In this document: positions 25,795-33,757 of the stretch, piece by piece
Layout of the letters: each line of letters starts with the position of its first letter
Position numbering within the stretch: the first letter of the stretch is position 1
Assembly (NCBI GenBank): GCA_937944105.1
Contig: CALDZP010000061.1
Span: forward strand, 1 to 49,887
DNA length: 49,887 bases
Source of the DNA: an uncultured Ignavibacteria bacterium
Lineage (GTDB): Bacteria > Bacteroidota > Ignavibacteria > Ch128b
Direction of reading: 5' to 3'
The notes under the pieces: generated by a model
What the model was told of the DNA's origin: nothing
Seen by the model: only the letters and a program-made list of their open reading frames with translations
The model's database searches: none
Position numbers and translations under genes: made by a program

Positions 25795-26505
25795 ATGAAA
25801 ATAGCTTTAGTTACTGGTGGAACTGGTAAAATTGGTAAAGAGATAGTTTTATATTTATTAAAAGAGAACTATGAAGTTGTTGTAACATTTAAAGATTCTA
25901 AAGAAAAAGTTAAAGAACTTAAGAAAAAAGCTGGACTGTTAAGTGAAAATTTAATTTTTTTTAAATGTGATTTATCAAATCTAAAGGGCATTGATAAGCT
26001 TCTATCACAGTTTAAATTAAAATATTCCCAACTTGATTTATTGATCAATGCAGCCGGAATATTTATAAAAAATGATTTTGAAAATACAACTGAAGAAGAA
26101 TACGATTATGTAATGAATTTAAACTTAAAATCAAATTATTTCCTTGCGCAAAAATTTTCTAAAATAATGACTGTTGATTCTGTCATAATTAATTTTTCGT
26201 CTGTAGGTGGTCTAATACCATGGAAAGGTAGAAGTTTATACAATCTATCAAAATCGGGAGTTATTGCATTAACTCGTTCTTTAGCTTTGGAATTAGCTCC
26301 GAAGATTAGGGTCATTTCAATTGCGCCAGGTTATATTGAAACTGAATCTGATAAGAATGATATAGAGAAAATGCCACTTTCTAAGATACCTTTACGAAGG
26401 TATGGCAAAATTGATAACATCATTAAAACAATAGACTTTATTATTAAAAATAATTTTATTACTGGAATAGTTATTCCCGTTGATGGCGGGCGTTCACTAA
26501 TTTAA
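25795..26505 (+). CDS. Short-chain dehydrogenase/reductase (FabG-like)
   Basis: 236 aa, cytoplasmic. The Rossmann nucleotide-binding loop is TGGTGKIGKE (7-16), the NAAG motif lies at 85-88, and the catalytic S136, Y149 and K153 are in the classic SDR arrangement (YNLSK). The C-terminal VPVDGG before the end is the usual substrate-loop finish. It resembles 3-oxoacyl-ACP reductase FabG, but the glycine motif TGGTGKIG differs from the canonical TGASRGIG, and there is no fatty-acid operon here. It may be a pteridine or other carbonyl reductase. It starts the unit that continues with the LOG-family gene 16 bp later. Confidence 0.9.
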   Translation: MKIALVTGGTGKIGKEIVLYLLKENYEVVVTFKDSKEKVKELKKKAGLLSENLIFFKCDLSNLKGIDKLLSQFKLKYSQLDLLINAAGIFIKNDFENTTEEEYDYVMNLNLKSNYFLAQKFSKIMTVDSVIINFSSVGGLIPWKGRSLYNLSKSGVIALTRSLALELAPKIRVISIAPGYIETESDKNDIEKMPLSKIPLRRYGKIDNIIKTIDFIIKNNFITGIVIPVDGGRSLI

Positions 26506-26521
26506 ATTCGAAGGAGTTAAA

Positions 26522-27322
26522 ATGCCTACTAAAGCTTATAAAAATCTGGAATTCTTAAATTCACCCGATGCAAGAATAATAAGAATAATAGCTGAATTTC
26601 TCGAACCACAAAGTAGATTTAATAAATTAAACATAAAAGATACAATTGTTTTTTTTGGAAGTTCACGGATTGTGGAACGCAAAGTTGCGCAGAAAATGTA
26701 TAATGAAGTTAAGAAGCTGGATCCAAAAAAAATTAAAGATTTTCCTGAGAGATTAAGAAAAGCACAAATTGCTCTAGAAATGTCAAAATATTATGAAGAT
26801 GCTCTACAGTTATCTAAGATGATAACAGAATGGTCACAATCACTTCCTTCCGAAGGGAGAAGATTTGTTATATGTACAGGAGGTGGACCAGGAATTATGG
26901 AAGCAGCTAATCGTGGTGCAAGGTTAGGGAAAGGGAAGACAATAGGATTGAATATTTCTATTCCCACTGAACAATTTGTTAATAAATATGTAAATGAAGA
27001 GTTGAGTTTCGAATTTCATTATTTCTTTATGAGAAAATTTTGGTTGGTATATCTTGCGAAGGCACTAGTGATTTTTCCAGGTGGATATGGTACACTTGAT
27101 GAACTAATGGAAGTTTTAACTCTTATTCAAACAGGTAAGATTTCAAAGAAAATGGCTGTTATTATTTATGGGTCATCTTACTGGAAGAAAGTTTTAAATT
27201 TCGATACTATGATAGAACATGGGTGTATTAATAAAGAAGACACAAAAATCTTCACTTATTGTGATACACCCGAACAAGCTTTTAATGAATTGAAAAGTTT
27301 TTTAACAAAAAATTATTTATAA
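26522..27322 (+). CDS. LOG-family (TIGR00730-like) nucleotide phosphoribohydrolase
   Basis: 266 aa. The family motifs are visible: GGGPGIMEAANRGA in the middle (about 121-134) and PGGYGTLDEL near residue 182. These form the nucleoside 5'-monophosphate binding site of LOG (lysine-decarboxylase-like) proteins, which release the base from AMP or cytokinin-like nucleotides, or act as general NMP nucleosidases. An extended N-terminus (1-100) is present, longer than in plant LOG, as in several bacterial members. AAGGAG precedes the ATG. Substrate: most likely a purine or pyrimidine monophosphate, unproven. It is the last gene before the convergent rpsU unit. Confidence 0.88.
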   Translation: MPTKAYKNLEFLNSPDARIIRIIAEFLEPQSRFNKLNIKDTIVFFGSSRIVERKVAQKMYNEVKKLDPKKIKDFPERLRKAQIALEMSKYYEDALQLSKMITEWSQSLPSEGRRFVICTGGGPGIMEAANRGARLGKGKTIGLNISIPTEQFVNKYVNEELSFEFHYFFMRKFWLVYLAKALVIFPGGYGTLDELMEVLTLIQTGKISKKMAVIIYGSSYWKKVLNFDTMIEHGCINKEDTKIFTYCDTPEQAFNELKSFLTKNYL

Positions 27323-27336
27323 AGGAAAGTTGAAAC

Positions 27337-27355
27337 TGGAAAAACTATTTTTCCA
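27337..27355. terminator. Bidirectional terminator-like hairpin at the rpsU stop codon
   Basis: TGGAAAAA (27337-27344) pairs with TTTTTCCA (27348-27355) with the 3-nt loop CTA. The rpsU stop codon, TAG on the minus strand, is inside the loop. It is a weak, A/T-rich stem, but it lies exactly between two convergent genes. Confidence 0.5.
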
Positions 27356-27545
27356 TTTCTTCTTTCATGAGTTTCTGAAGCCTTCTAATTGCTTTTGCGG
27401 TTTTCATCTTTTTTCTTACTGAAGGCTTCAAGTAAAAAGTTCTTTTTTTGTATTCTTTAAGAATACCGGCTCTTTCGTATTTCTTTTTGAATCTCTTTAA
27501 TGCTTTGTCTAAGCTTTCGTTTTCACCGATAATAATTCCGACCAA
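27345..27545 (-). CDS. rpsU: Small ribosomal subunit protein bS21
   Basis: 66 aa, strongly basic. [21 protein letters not shown] and the later [17 protein letters not shown] segment match bS21, which binds the 30S platform near the anti-Shine-Dalgarno region and helps initiation in many bacteria. It starts 12 bp after the zinc-ribbon gene and lies in the same minus-strand unit. The position away from dnaG-rpoD, where E. coli keeps rpsU, is common in Bacteroidota. Confidence 0.97.
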   Translation of the reverse strand: MVGIIIGENESLDKALKRFKKKYERAGILKEYKKRTFYLKPSVRKKMKTAKAIRRLQKLMKEEMEK

Positions 27546-27557
27546 AAAATACCTCCA

Positions 27558-27947
27558 TTAGTTTGGTTGTACATGAAATTGTTCTAATAATCTTTTTGTA
27601 CCAGATTTTTCAAATTCAACAATTATTGCTTTTATTCCAGATGAAGTTGTTTCTTTACCAGTAACTTTTCCTACATCATCCCATTCTTTATGATAAATAG
27701 AGTCACCAATTTCAAATGAACCAGTAGGATCATAAATTTTGCAATCTTCGATCTTAATCGCTGAAAGATCAAGGTTTTGTGATGATTTGATGTTTGAATC
27801 GACATCCAAAGCCATAGTGTGCTTGCATGTTTTACAACGAGTCCATTTTCTTCGATCACCTGCAATAGCTATTTCACCAACGATTTCCATTTTTGTCATT
27901 TTATTACAGTAACTACAAAATGCGTCAACATGTTTTAATCTTGCCAT
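27558..27947 (-). CDS. Small zinc-ribbon protein with SH3-like C-terminus
   Basis: 129 aa. I use the ATG at 27947, which has GAGG seven bases upstream; an in-frame TTG at 27959 overlaps the upstream stop and is less likely. Four cysteines form two CxxC pairs (C12/C15 in FCSYC and C39/C42 in RCKTC), a zinc ribbon. The C-terminal 60 aa (GDSIYHKEWDDVGKV ... GTKRLL) look like the small SH3-like barrel at the end of UvrD-family helicases, where the G-x-V-H and GxKxL pattern recurs. This suggests a nucleic-acid or polymerase/ribosome contact. It lies between a stress protein gene and rpsU. I cannot name a function. Confidence 0.8.
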   Translation of the reverse strand: MARLKHVDAFCSYCNKMTKMEIVGEIAIAGDRRKWTRCKTCKHTMALDVDSNIKSSQNLDLSAIKIEDCKIYDPTGSFEIGDSIYHKEWDDVGKVTGKETTSSGIKAIIVEFEKSGTKRLLEQFHVQPN

Positions 27948-27955
27948 TCTAAACC

Positions 27956-28414
27956 TCAATTTTCATCTTTGGTTGCGGTAACAACAAGTACCGGGATTTT
28001 GGAATATCTTATCACTTTTTCAGCAACACTACCCAGTAGAGTATGTAAAAGACCAGTCCTGCCATGTGTTGCAATTACTATTAAATCAATTTGATTACTT
28101 TCGGCATAATTAACAATTTCCTCAAAATCATTTCCATGAAGTAAAACTTCTTTAACTTTTACATTGGATGAGAATCTTTTCTTAAAATCTTCAAGTAATT
28201 TTCTGGCATCGCCTTCAATTTTTTCTAATGCACCTTCAGTTGTCATATCGAATGTTCTGATGAGAAGAATGGGCGGATTCTTCTCAAGAACATGGATAAG
28301 ATGAATCTCCGCACCATATTGAGTAGCTAAATCCTCAGCATATGGAAAAGCCTGAGCAGAGATTTCACTGAAATCTGTAGGTACAAGTATTCTTTTTATA
28401 TTAAATTTTTTCAT
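27956..28414 (-). CDS. Universal stress protein (UspA family)
   Basis: 152 aa, single Usp domain. The N-terminal RILVPTDFSEISAQAFPYA strand-helix and the C-terminal phosphate-binding loop G-R-T-G-(9)-G-S before VAEKVI are both present, which is the ATP-binding type of Usp. Such proteins dimerise and respond to starvation or stress. It is the first gene of a three-gene minus-strand unit with the zinc-ribbon protein and rpsU (8 and 12 bp gaps), hinting at joint control of stress response and translation. That link is inference. Confidence 0.95.
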   Translation of the reverse strand: MKKFNIKRILVPTDFSEISAQAFPYAEDLATQYGAEIHLIHVLEKNPPILLIRTFDMTTEGALEKIEGDARKLLEDFKKRFSSNVKVKEVLLHGNDFEEIVNYAESNQIDLIVIATHGRTGLLHTLLGSVAEKVIRYSKIPVLVVTATKDEN

Positions 28415-28641
28415 ATTCTTGATTTTGCAATATAAAATTTTGAAAAGAAAGATAAAAATTAAGATTTTTAAGAATTTTAGTGAAAATTGAGTTATTGAAT
28501 TTTTCGATTAAATATTATTTTTTGGTCTTTACACTTAAGAAGAATTGATTCTATAAATTTCTTTTACATTTAGCATATATTTTTGTGAATTTTTGTTCAT
28601 TTTTTGATTCAACAAGCCTTATTAATAAATTCGTATTAACT

Positions 28642-29652
28642 ATGAAAGAATATGAAAAAGCAGGCGTTAGTATCTCCAGAGGAGATGAATTTATAAGAAA
28701 AATTAAAACTCTTGTTCGCTCTACTTATGACCGGGATAATCCAAACGCAAATAGAGTTTTAAGTGACATTGGGCACTTTGGAGCTTTTTATGATATAAAT
28801 TTTACCAATATCAAAAATCCAGTGCTTGTTTCAAGTGTTGATGGAGTGGGTACAAAACTTAAAATAGCCATTATGATGAATAAGCACGATACAATAGGTC
28901 AGGATTTAGTTAATCATTGTGTCAATGATATTTTATGTTCTGGAGCGCAACCTTTATTTTTTCTGGATTATCTTGCCTTCGGTCGTTTGAATCCAGATGT
29001 TGCAGAACAAATTATGATTGGGTTATCAAAAGCTTGTAGAGAAAATCATTGTGCTTTAATCGGTGGCGAAACTGCTGAAATGCCTGATCTTTACAATGAA
29101 TCAGATTATGATATTTCTGGTACAATTGTAGGAATTGTTGAAAAGGATAAAATTATTGATGGTAAAGATATTAATAAAGGTGATGTTTTACTGGGGCTTA
29201 AGTCAAATGGATTGCATACTAATGGTTATTCTCTTGTCAGAAAAGTTTTATTAAGTAAATATAAAGTTGATGATTTTATTCCAGAATTAAATTCAACACT
29301 TGGTGAAGAGTTACTTCGTATTCATAAATCTTATTTAAAGATAGTTTTTCCACTGCTCAATAAGTTTAACATTAAAGGGATCTCTCATATTACAGGCGGT
29401 GGAATTGTTGGAAATACAAAACGAATAGTGCCTGATAATTTGAAAGTCAAAATTGACTGGTTTTCGTGGGATATTCCTGAAATATTTAGGTTAATTCAAA
29501 GAACAGGTAAAATTTCTGATGAAGAGATGAGAGAAGTTTTCAATCTTGGAATTGGAATGATATTAATTGTTGATAAATCTTTAGTTGATGACTTAAAAAA
29601 TGAACTGAAAAAATTAGACGAAGAAATTCTAATTATAGGTGAAATTGAATGA
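28642..29652 (+). CDS. purM: Phosphoribosylformylglycinamidine cyclo-ligase (AIR synthetase)
   Basis: 336 aa from the ATG at 28642, where the protein begins MKEYEKAGVSISRGDEF as PurM proteins do; the upstream in-frame ATG at 28585 would add 19 non-conserved residues. It converts FGAM to AIR with ATP in de novo purine synthesis. Key segments are visible: DGVGTKLKIA, VNDILCSGAQPLFFLDYLA, and IGGETAEMP. The length fits the family. It is the first gene of a tight unit: the propeller gene overlaps its stop by 4 bp (ATGA). The downstream genes are all exported and have no known connection to purines. Confidence 0.97.
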   Translation: MKEYEKAGVSISRGDEFIRKIKTLVRSTYDRDNPNANRVLSDIGHFGAFYDINFTNIKNPVLVSSVDGVGTKLKIAIMMNKHDTIGQDLVNHCVNDILCSGAQPLFFLDYLAFGRLNPDVAEQIMIGLSKACRENHCALIGGETAEMPDLYNESDYDISGTIVGIVEKDKIIDGKDINKGDVLLGLKSNGLHTNGYSLVRKVLLSKYKVDDFIPELNSTLGEELLRIHKSYLKIVFPLLNKFNIKGISHITGGGIVGNTKRIVPDNLKVKIDWFSWDIPEIFRLIQRTGKISDEEMREVFNLGIGMILIVDKSLVDDLKNELKKLDEEILIIGEIE

Positions 29653-30638
29653 TGCGAGTGTTTTTAATTGTTTTGATATTGTTATCTAACCTTTTTGGAC
29701 AGATTGTTTTTACAGCAGTGGATAGATTAACTCAGTCAGTAAAAGCGTTTTATTTAGATGCCAATTCTGAACAGATAACAGAACTTTCTTATGGTAACTC
29801 TTATCTTCCGAGATGGTTGAATGAAGAATATATCGTATTAAATATTGGTAATTCCATCTTTAAAGTAGATAAGTACCGTCAAAGACAAATATATTTTTTT
29901 GATGGTTACATGCCTGTTGTTTCAAGATCTGGCAAATATATTGCTGCATATTCTCAGAATGGAATTACAATTGCTGATTCCACTGGAAAAATTTTAAGAG
30001 TTATTGAGGTTGATTACTGGAGTAAAGTCACACCGATTTTTTCATTTGATGAAAAAAGTATTTTTTATTACGATAAAAAGCGAGAAGCAACTTTTAAATT
30101 CAACTGGGAAGAGCAAACTAATCAATTATTTGCTCATTATATTTTTCATCCACTTTATTCACCTGATGGAGAAAAATTATTAATAAATATTGGTAAGATT
30201 GATTCAAATTTTAGAGTTGGTATAGTTAACCACGATTGGACTGAAAATCAACCAATTAATTACATTACTTCCGCTTACGAAAATTCTGTTATTCCAATAT
30301 GGTCACCATCAGGAAAGTATATAGCTTATATGATTTTGCTTTCGAAAACAACATACTCTAATTCTGATTTAATACCAGCAAAAATTGTTTTGTTTGATAC
30401 AAAGTCGAAAATAAAACAAATCATTGCAGAAGATGCAGGCTTTACTGAAGGAATATTTCCACAATTTTCTTTTAGTAATGATGAAAAATATTTTTACTAT
30501 ACCGCAATAAGAGAAAATGGGACTGGTGTAATTGTTCAGGTTGATTTGTTGTCTAATTTTAGTAAAAAAGTTTTGCTAAACGATTTAGAAGTTGATTCCA
30601 GAATTCCTCTCAGTTTTGATAGATCATTTCATCAGTAA
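29649..30638 (+). CDS. Exported TolB-like beta-propeller protein
   Basis: 329 aa. The signal peptide ends near LFGQ (residue 18). PD40-type blades recur, each with an xSPDGxx-like turn: LYSPDGEKLLINI (about 170-183), IWSPSGKYIAYMI (about 218-230) and FSFSNDEKYFYYT (about 270-282). This is the TolB/DPP-IV propeller type, used for protein binding in the periplasm. There is no catalytic domain and no TolB N-terminal domain. The start overlaps the purM stop (ATGA), giving translational coupling, and the next gene starts 10 bp after its end. Its function is unknown. Confidence 0.82.
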   Translation: MMRVFLIVLILLSNLFGQIVFTAVDRLTQSVKAFYLDANSEQITELSYGNSYLPRWLNEEYIVLNIGNSIFKVDKYRQRQIYFFDGYMPVVSRSGKYIAAYSQNGITIADSTGKILRVIEVDYWSKVTPIFSFDEKSIFYYDKKREATFKFNWEEQTNQLFAHYIFHPLYSPDGEKLLINIGKIDSNFRVGIVNHDWTENQPINYITSAYENSVIPIWSPSGKYIAYMILLSKTTYSNSDLIPAKIVLFDTKSKIKQIIAEDAGFTEGIFPQFSFSNDEKYFYYTAIRENGTGVIVQVDLLSNFSKKVLLNDLEVDSRIPLSFDRSFHQ

Positions 30639-30648
30639 AAAGCAAAAA

Positions 30649-33225
30649 ATGAGAAAGATTTATTTTGTAATTTTATTATCATTTTTATCACTCACATGCT
30701 CAAAATCACCTAAAGAATTACAGAAAGATAGTGACCGTTTTTTTAATCAGGCTCTTGATTATTACGAGAGAGGATACTTTAATCAAGCTGCGCAACTTTT
30801 TCATAAAGTTATTGATATTGAGAAAAAATTAAATAACATCCAAAGAAAAGCAAATTCTTTTATTTACCTTGGACTAATCTATTATCAGATTTCAGATTTT
30901 AATAAATCTTTGAATAATTATAATCAAGCACTTGAAAATTTTAAGACAATCAATGATAAAAAAAGTGAATTAATCGTAATGAATAATGTGGCTGGAATTT
31001 ATGCAAATTTGGGTCAATATGACGAAGCAATTAAAATTTACTCTGAAATTATTGGGAAGAGTTTAATATTTGCTGATAAAGAATCGGAAGCGATCGCTTC
31101 TCTAAATCTTGGTGAAGTTTATCAAGAGCTCTGGGATTTTGATAAATCTTTTGAATATTTTAATAAAGCGTTTGAATCTTATGAGATACTAGGTGATATA
31201 AAAGGTAAAATTTATACATTAAATAAAATCGGTGAACTGTTTATTGCATCCAAAAATTTTCCGGCAGCATTAAAATCTTTTGATATGGCGCTTGAAATTA
31301 TAAATAAAACCGGAACGATATATTTAATTCAAGAGATTTATAATAATACTGGATTGGTTTATTTTTATGAAGATCAAATTTTCAGAGCAAAAGAAATATT
31401 TGAACTGGCATTAAATTCAGTCCAGACTGCAGAATCAAATCAACAAATTTTAATTTCAATTAATAATAACCTTGGTGATTGTGAGTTTAAAAATCAATCA
31501 TTTTCAAAGGCACTTGAGTATTATAAAGAAGCATTGAATCTGAGTGAAAATTCATTTTTGAAATTTTTGTCACCAATTTTACAACTGAAAATTGCTAAAT
31601 GTTATGAACAACTCTATTTCATCTATGACAATCAAAGTGATAAAAATCAAGCAGAGAGATTTTTTCAATTTGCAATCAATCGTTTTGAAGAAAATTATGA
31701 TTTGCAAAACTTACAAAAGGCATTAACTATTGTTTCATCGTTTTACTTTAAGACGGGTGAGTTTAAGAAATCATTAGAGCTTTTTTCAAAGCTGGAATCA
31801 TTTAATTTACATTTTAAACTGAAACCTGATGATCATATCAGATATTTTGCAATTAAGCCTGAATATGATCTGGCATTTATTAGAACTTTTTGTGAACGGC
31901 AGAAATCTTTTGAAGCACTAAAATTAATTGAAACTATAAAATTGCAACAATCTTTAGAGTACTTTTTGAGATTTAGAGATTTTAAATTTTTAAGTAAAGA
32001 GGTGTCAGATAAATTTCAATTGCTCAAAAGTTTGATTTTGAAAAAAGATACTTATGAAACGATTTTAAATCAGGAATTATCGTTACCGTTTGCACAAAGG
32101 ATAAAAGAAAAAATTAAGATTGCAAGAAAAGAAATTAACGATATTTCAAAAAAAATTAACGATTTAATTTTGTCTTTGTCTGACGATTTTTCGTTTTTAA
32201 AATTAATTACGAAAGAAAAATCATTTCCAAAATTTGTACTGGATGAAAATACAATTTATATAGAGTTTTTTCCTGCCGGTGAATACCTAAATTTTTTCAT
32301 TATTTCCAATAAAGAAATTAAATCAAAATCAATAAAAATTAATAATCATAATCTATCCTTCAGTCTAAAAATTTTTAGAACGAATATTAGTGAATTTAAT
32401 CAAAATGAGTTGAAAGAATTTTCTTCACAAAACTTTGGTGAAATTGCTGATGAGTTACTTTCAGAAGTAAATAAAATAGGTAATAATGTAACTGAGTTAA
32501 TCTTTCTTATTAACGGGACAGAATTCGACTTTGTCTCACATCTTTTTTATTCGAAAAGATATAATCAATTTATTGCCGAAAGTTTCAACATTAGTTATTC
32601 CTATTTCATAAGAGAAAAGAAAAGTGATAATCAAATTAACTCGACTGGTGTCTTATATGGTGGAGAATTAATTTCAGCAGATTACCTGCAAAATAAAAAA
32701 TCATCAAAAGCAGAAAGTCTATCATCAAATAAAGATAAAAAAACCTCACAAAGAGATTTAAAAATTGATTTAAGTAAAGATATAAGACAAAAAATAAATA
32801 ACCAAAATACTCAAGGAAACATAAATTTAGATTGCATAATATCTCTTGATGAATTTTTTATTAATCAATCATCTCCAGAATTTATTTATTCCGGAATAAA
32901 GAGTAACCGAAACAGTTCAAGATTTTATTTGCGTCAATTATTGAGCTTTAAACCAAAATTATTGATTTTAAGATCGATTCAAAGTGATGATATTTTTAAG
33001 GCTCCCTACATTTTGTCGCTTTTTAGTTTTTCAAATACATCCAATGTTATTTTATCGATGATAAAACAAACTCAAGACTTTACATCAAACTTTTTGTATA
33101 ATTACATTAAGAGAGTTGAGAATAAAAATATAAATTTAGCAACAAAAGAATTTTTTGATATGATAAAGAATACAACCACTAAAAATACTAACCAGGACTT
33201 TTACTGGATTAAATTCAAAAACTGA
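30649..33225 (+). CDS. Lipoprotein with TPR array and degenerate CHAT domain
   Basis: 858 aa from the ATG at 30649, which gives a clear lipoprotein signal (MRKIYFVILLSFLSLTC, Cys17); the in-frame ATG at 30592 overlaps the propeller gene and adds unrelated residues. Residues about 22-390 hold at least eight tetratricopeptide repeats (SFIYLGLIYYQISDF, ASLNLGEVYQELWDF and so on). Residues about 520-858 have the CHAT (caspase-HetF associated with TPRs) outline: an IYIEFFPAGEYLNFFII strand pair, IFLINGTEFDFVSHLF where CHAT has a PdG-lxxlPf segment, and a typical NVILSM ... YWIKF end. Where the catalytic LSACET cysteine motif should be (LLILRSIQSDD), no cysteine is found, and no HG histidine motif is seen before it. 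So it is probably an inactive CHAT acting as a binding module. Confidence 0.78.
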   Translation: MRKIYFVILLSFLSLTCSKSPKELQKDSDRFFNQALDYYERGYFNQAAQLFHKVIDIEKKLNNIQRKANSFIYLGLIYYQISDFNKSLNNYNQALENFKTINDKKSELIVMNNVAGIYANLGQYDEAIKIYSEIIGKSLIFADKESEAIASLNLGEVYQELWDFDKSFEYFNKAFESYEILGDIKGKIYTLNKIGELFIASKNFPAALKSFDMALEIINKTGTIYLIQEIYNNTGLVYFYEDQIFRAKEIFELALNSVQTAESNQQILISINNNLGDCEFKNQSFSKALEYYKEALNLSENSFLKFLSPILQLKIAKCYEQLYFIYDNQSDKNQAERFFQFAINRFEENYDLQNLQKALTIVSSFYFKTGEFKKSLELFSKLESFNLHFKLKPDDHIRYFAIKPEYDLAFIRTFCERQKSFEALKLIETIKLQQSLEYFLRFRDFKFLSKEVSDKFQLLKSLILKKDTYETILNQELSLPFAQRIKEKIKIARKEINDISKKINDLILSLSDDFSFLKLITKEKSFPKFVLDENTIYIEFFPAGEYLNFFIISNKEIKSKSIKINNHNLSFSLKIFRTNISEFNQNELKEFSSQNFGEIADELLSEVNKIGNNVTELIFLINGTEFDFVSHLFYSKRYNQFIAESFNISYSYFIREKKSDNQINSTGVLYGGELISADYLQNKKSSKAESLSSNKDKKTSQRDLKIDLSKDIRQKINNQNTQGNINLDCIISLDEFFINQSSPEFIYSGIKSNRNSSRFYLRQLLSFKPKLLILRSIQSDDIFKAPYILSLFSFSNTSNVILSMIKQTQDFTSNFLYNYIKRVENKNINLATKEFFDMIKNTTTKNTNQDFYWIKFKN

Positions 33226-33240
33226 TTGAGGATGAGGACT

Positions 33241-33747
33241 ATGATTAAAAAAATTTTTCAAGTTATAGTTTTATTTTCAATTACAATGATAATTGGTTGT
33301 GATCATGGTATTGCGCCGAGAGTAGAACCACCACGGACCGGTTTTTCAGGAAAAATCACATTTAAAAATCAATGGCCAAGTGATATTTACCAGACCCGAG
33401 TAGTAGCTTTCAGAGAGACAATTAAAACAGTTGCAGATTTTAATATTATGAATATTGGATTTATCAGTGACACTATACCTTATGGTGTAAGTGAATTTAT
33501 TTATGAATCAGATAAAAATCCTCTGATTGAACCAGCAGAAGGTTCAACTCTTAAATACATTGTTGTTGCTCAAGCAATTGTTCCAAACCCATTACCAAGA
33601 AGACAGGATTGGCGAGTTGCAGGAATCTATTTTTCACCAGAGGATTCTACAAAATTTGGCAGTGTTACAATTGAAAAGGGAGTTTTCAAAAGAAATATCG
33701 ATATTGTAGTTGATTTTAATAATCCCCCAATTCAACCACCTAATTAG
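33241..33747 (+). CDS. Small lipoprotein preceding a TonB receptor
   Basis: 168 aa. Three candidate ATGs are in frame (33226, 33232, 33241); I favour 33241 because GAGGATGAGGAC sits before it and the protein then starts with a standard signal. Cys20 in IIGC is the lipidation site. The mature part starts with a proline-rich stretch, then a beta-rich domain opening FSGKITFKNQWPSDIYQTRVV, which looks like a small beta-sandwich. No catalytic motif is visible. It lies 15 bp after the CHAT gene and 10 bp before the TonB receptor gene, so it may be a surface partner of that receptor. Confidence 0.78.
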   Translation: MIKKIFQVIVLFSITMIIGCDHGIAPRVEPPRTGFSGKITFKNQWPSDIYQTRVVAFRETIKTVADFNIMNIGFISDTIPYGVSEFIYESDKNPLIEPAEGSTLKYIVVAQAIVPNPLPRRQDWRVAGIYFSPEDSTKFGSVTIEKGVFKRNIDIVVDFNNPPIQPPN

Positions 33748-33757
33748 TGGAGGCAGA

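Noticed and set aside
28585-28641. Upstream ATG as the start of purM.
   Set aside because: Gives 19 extra non-conserved residues; the family begins near MKEYEKAG.
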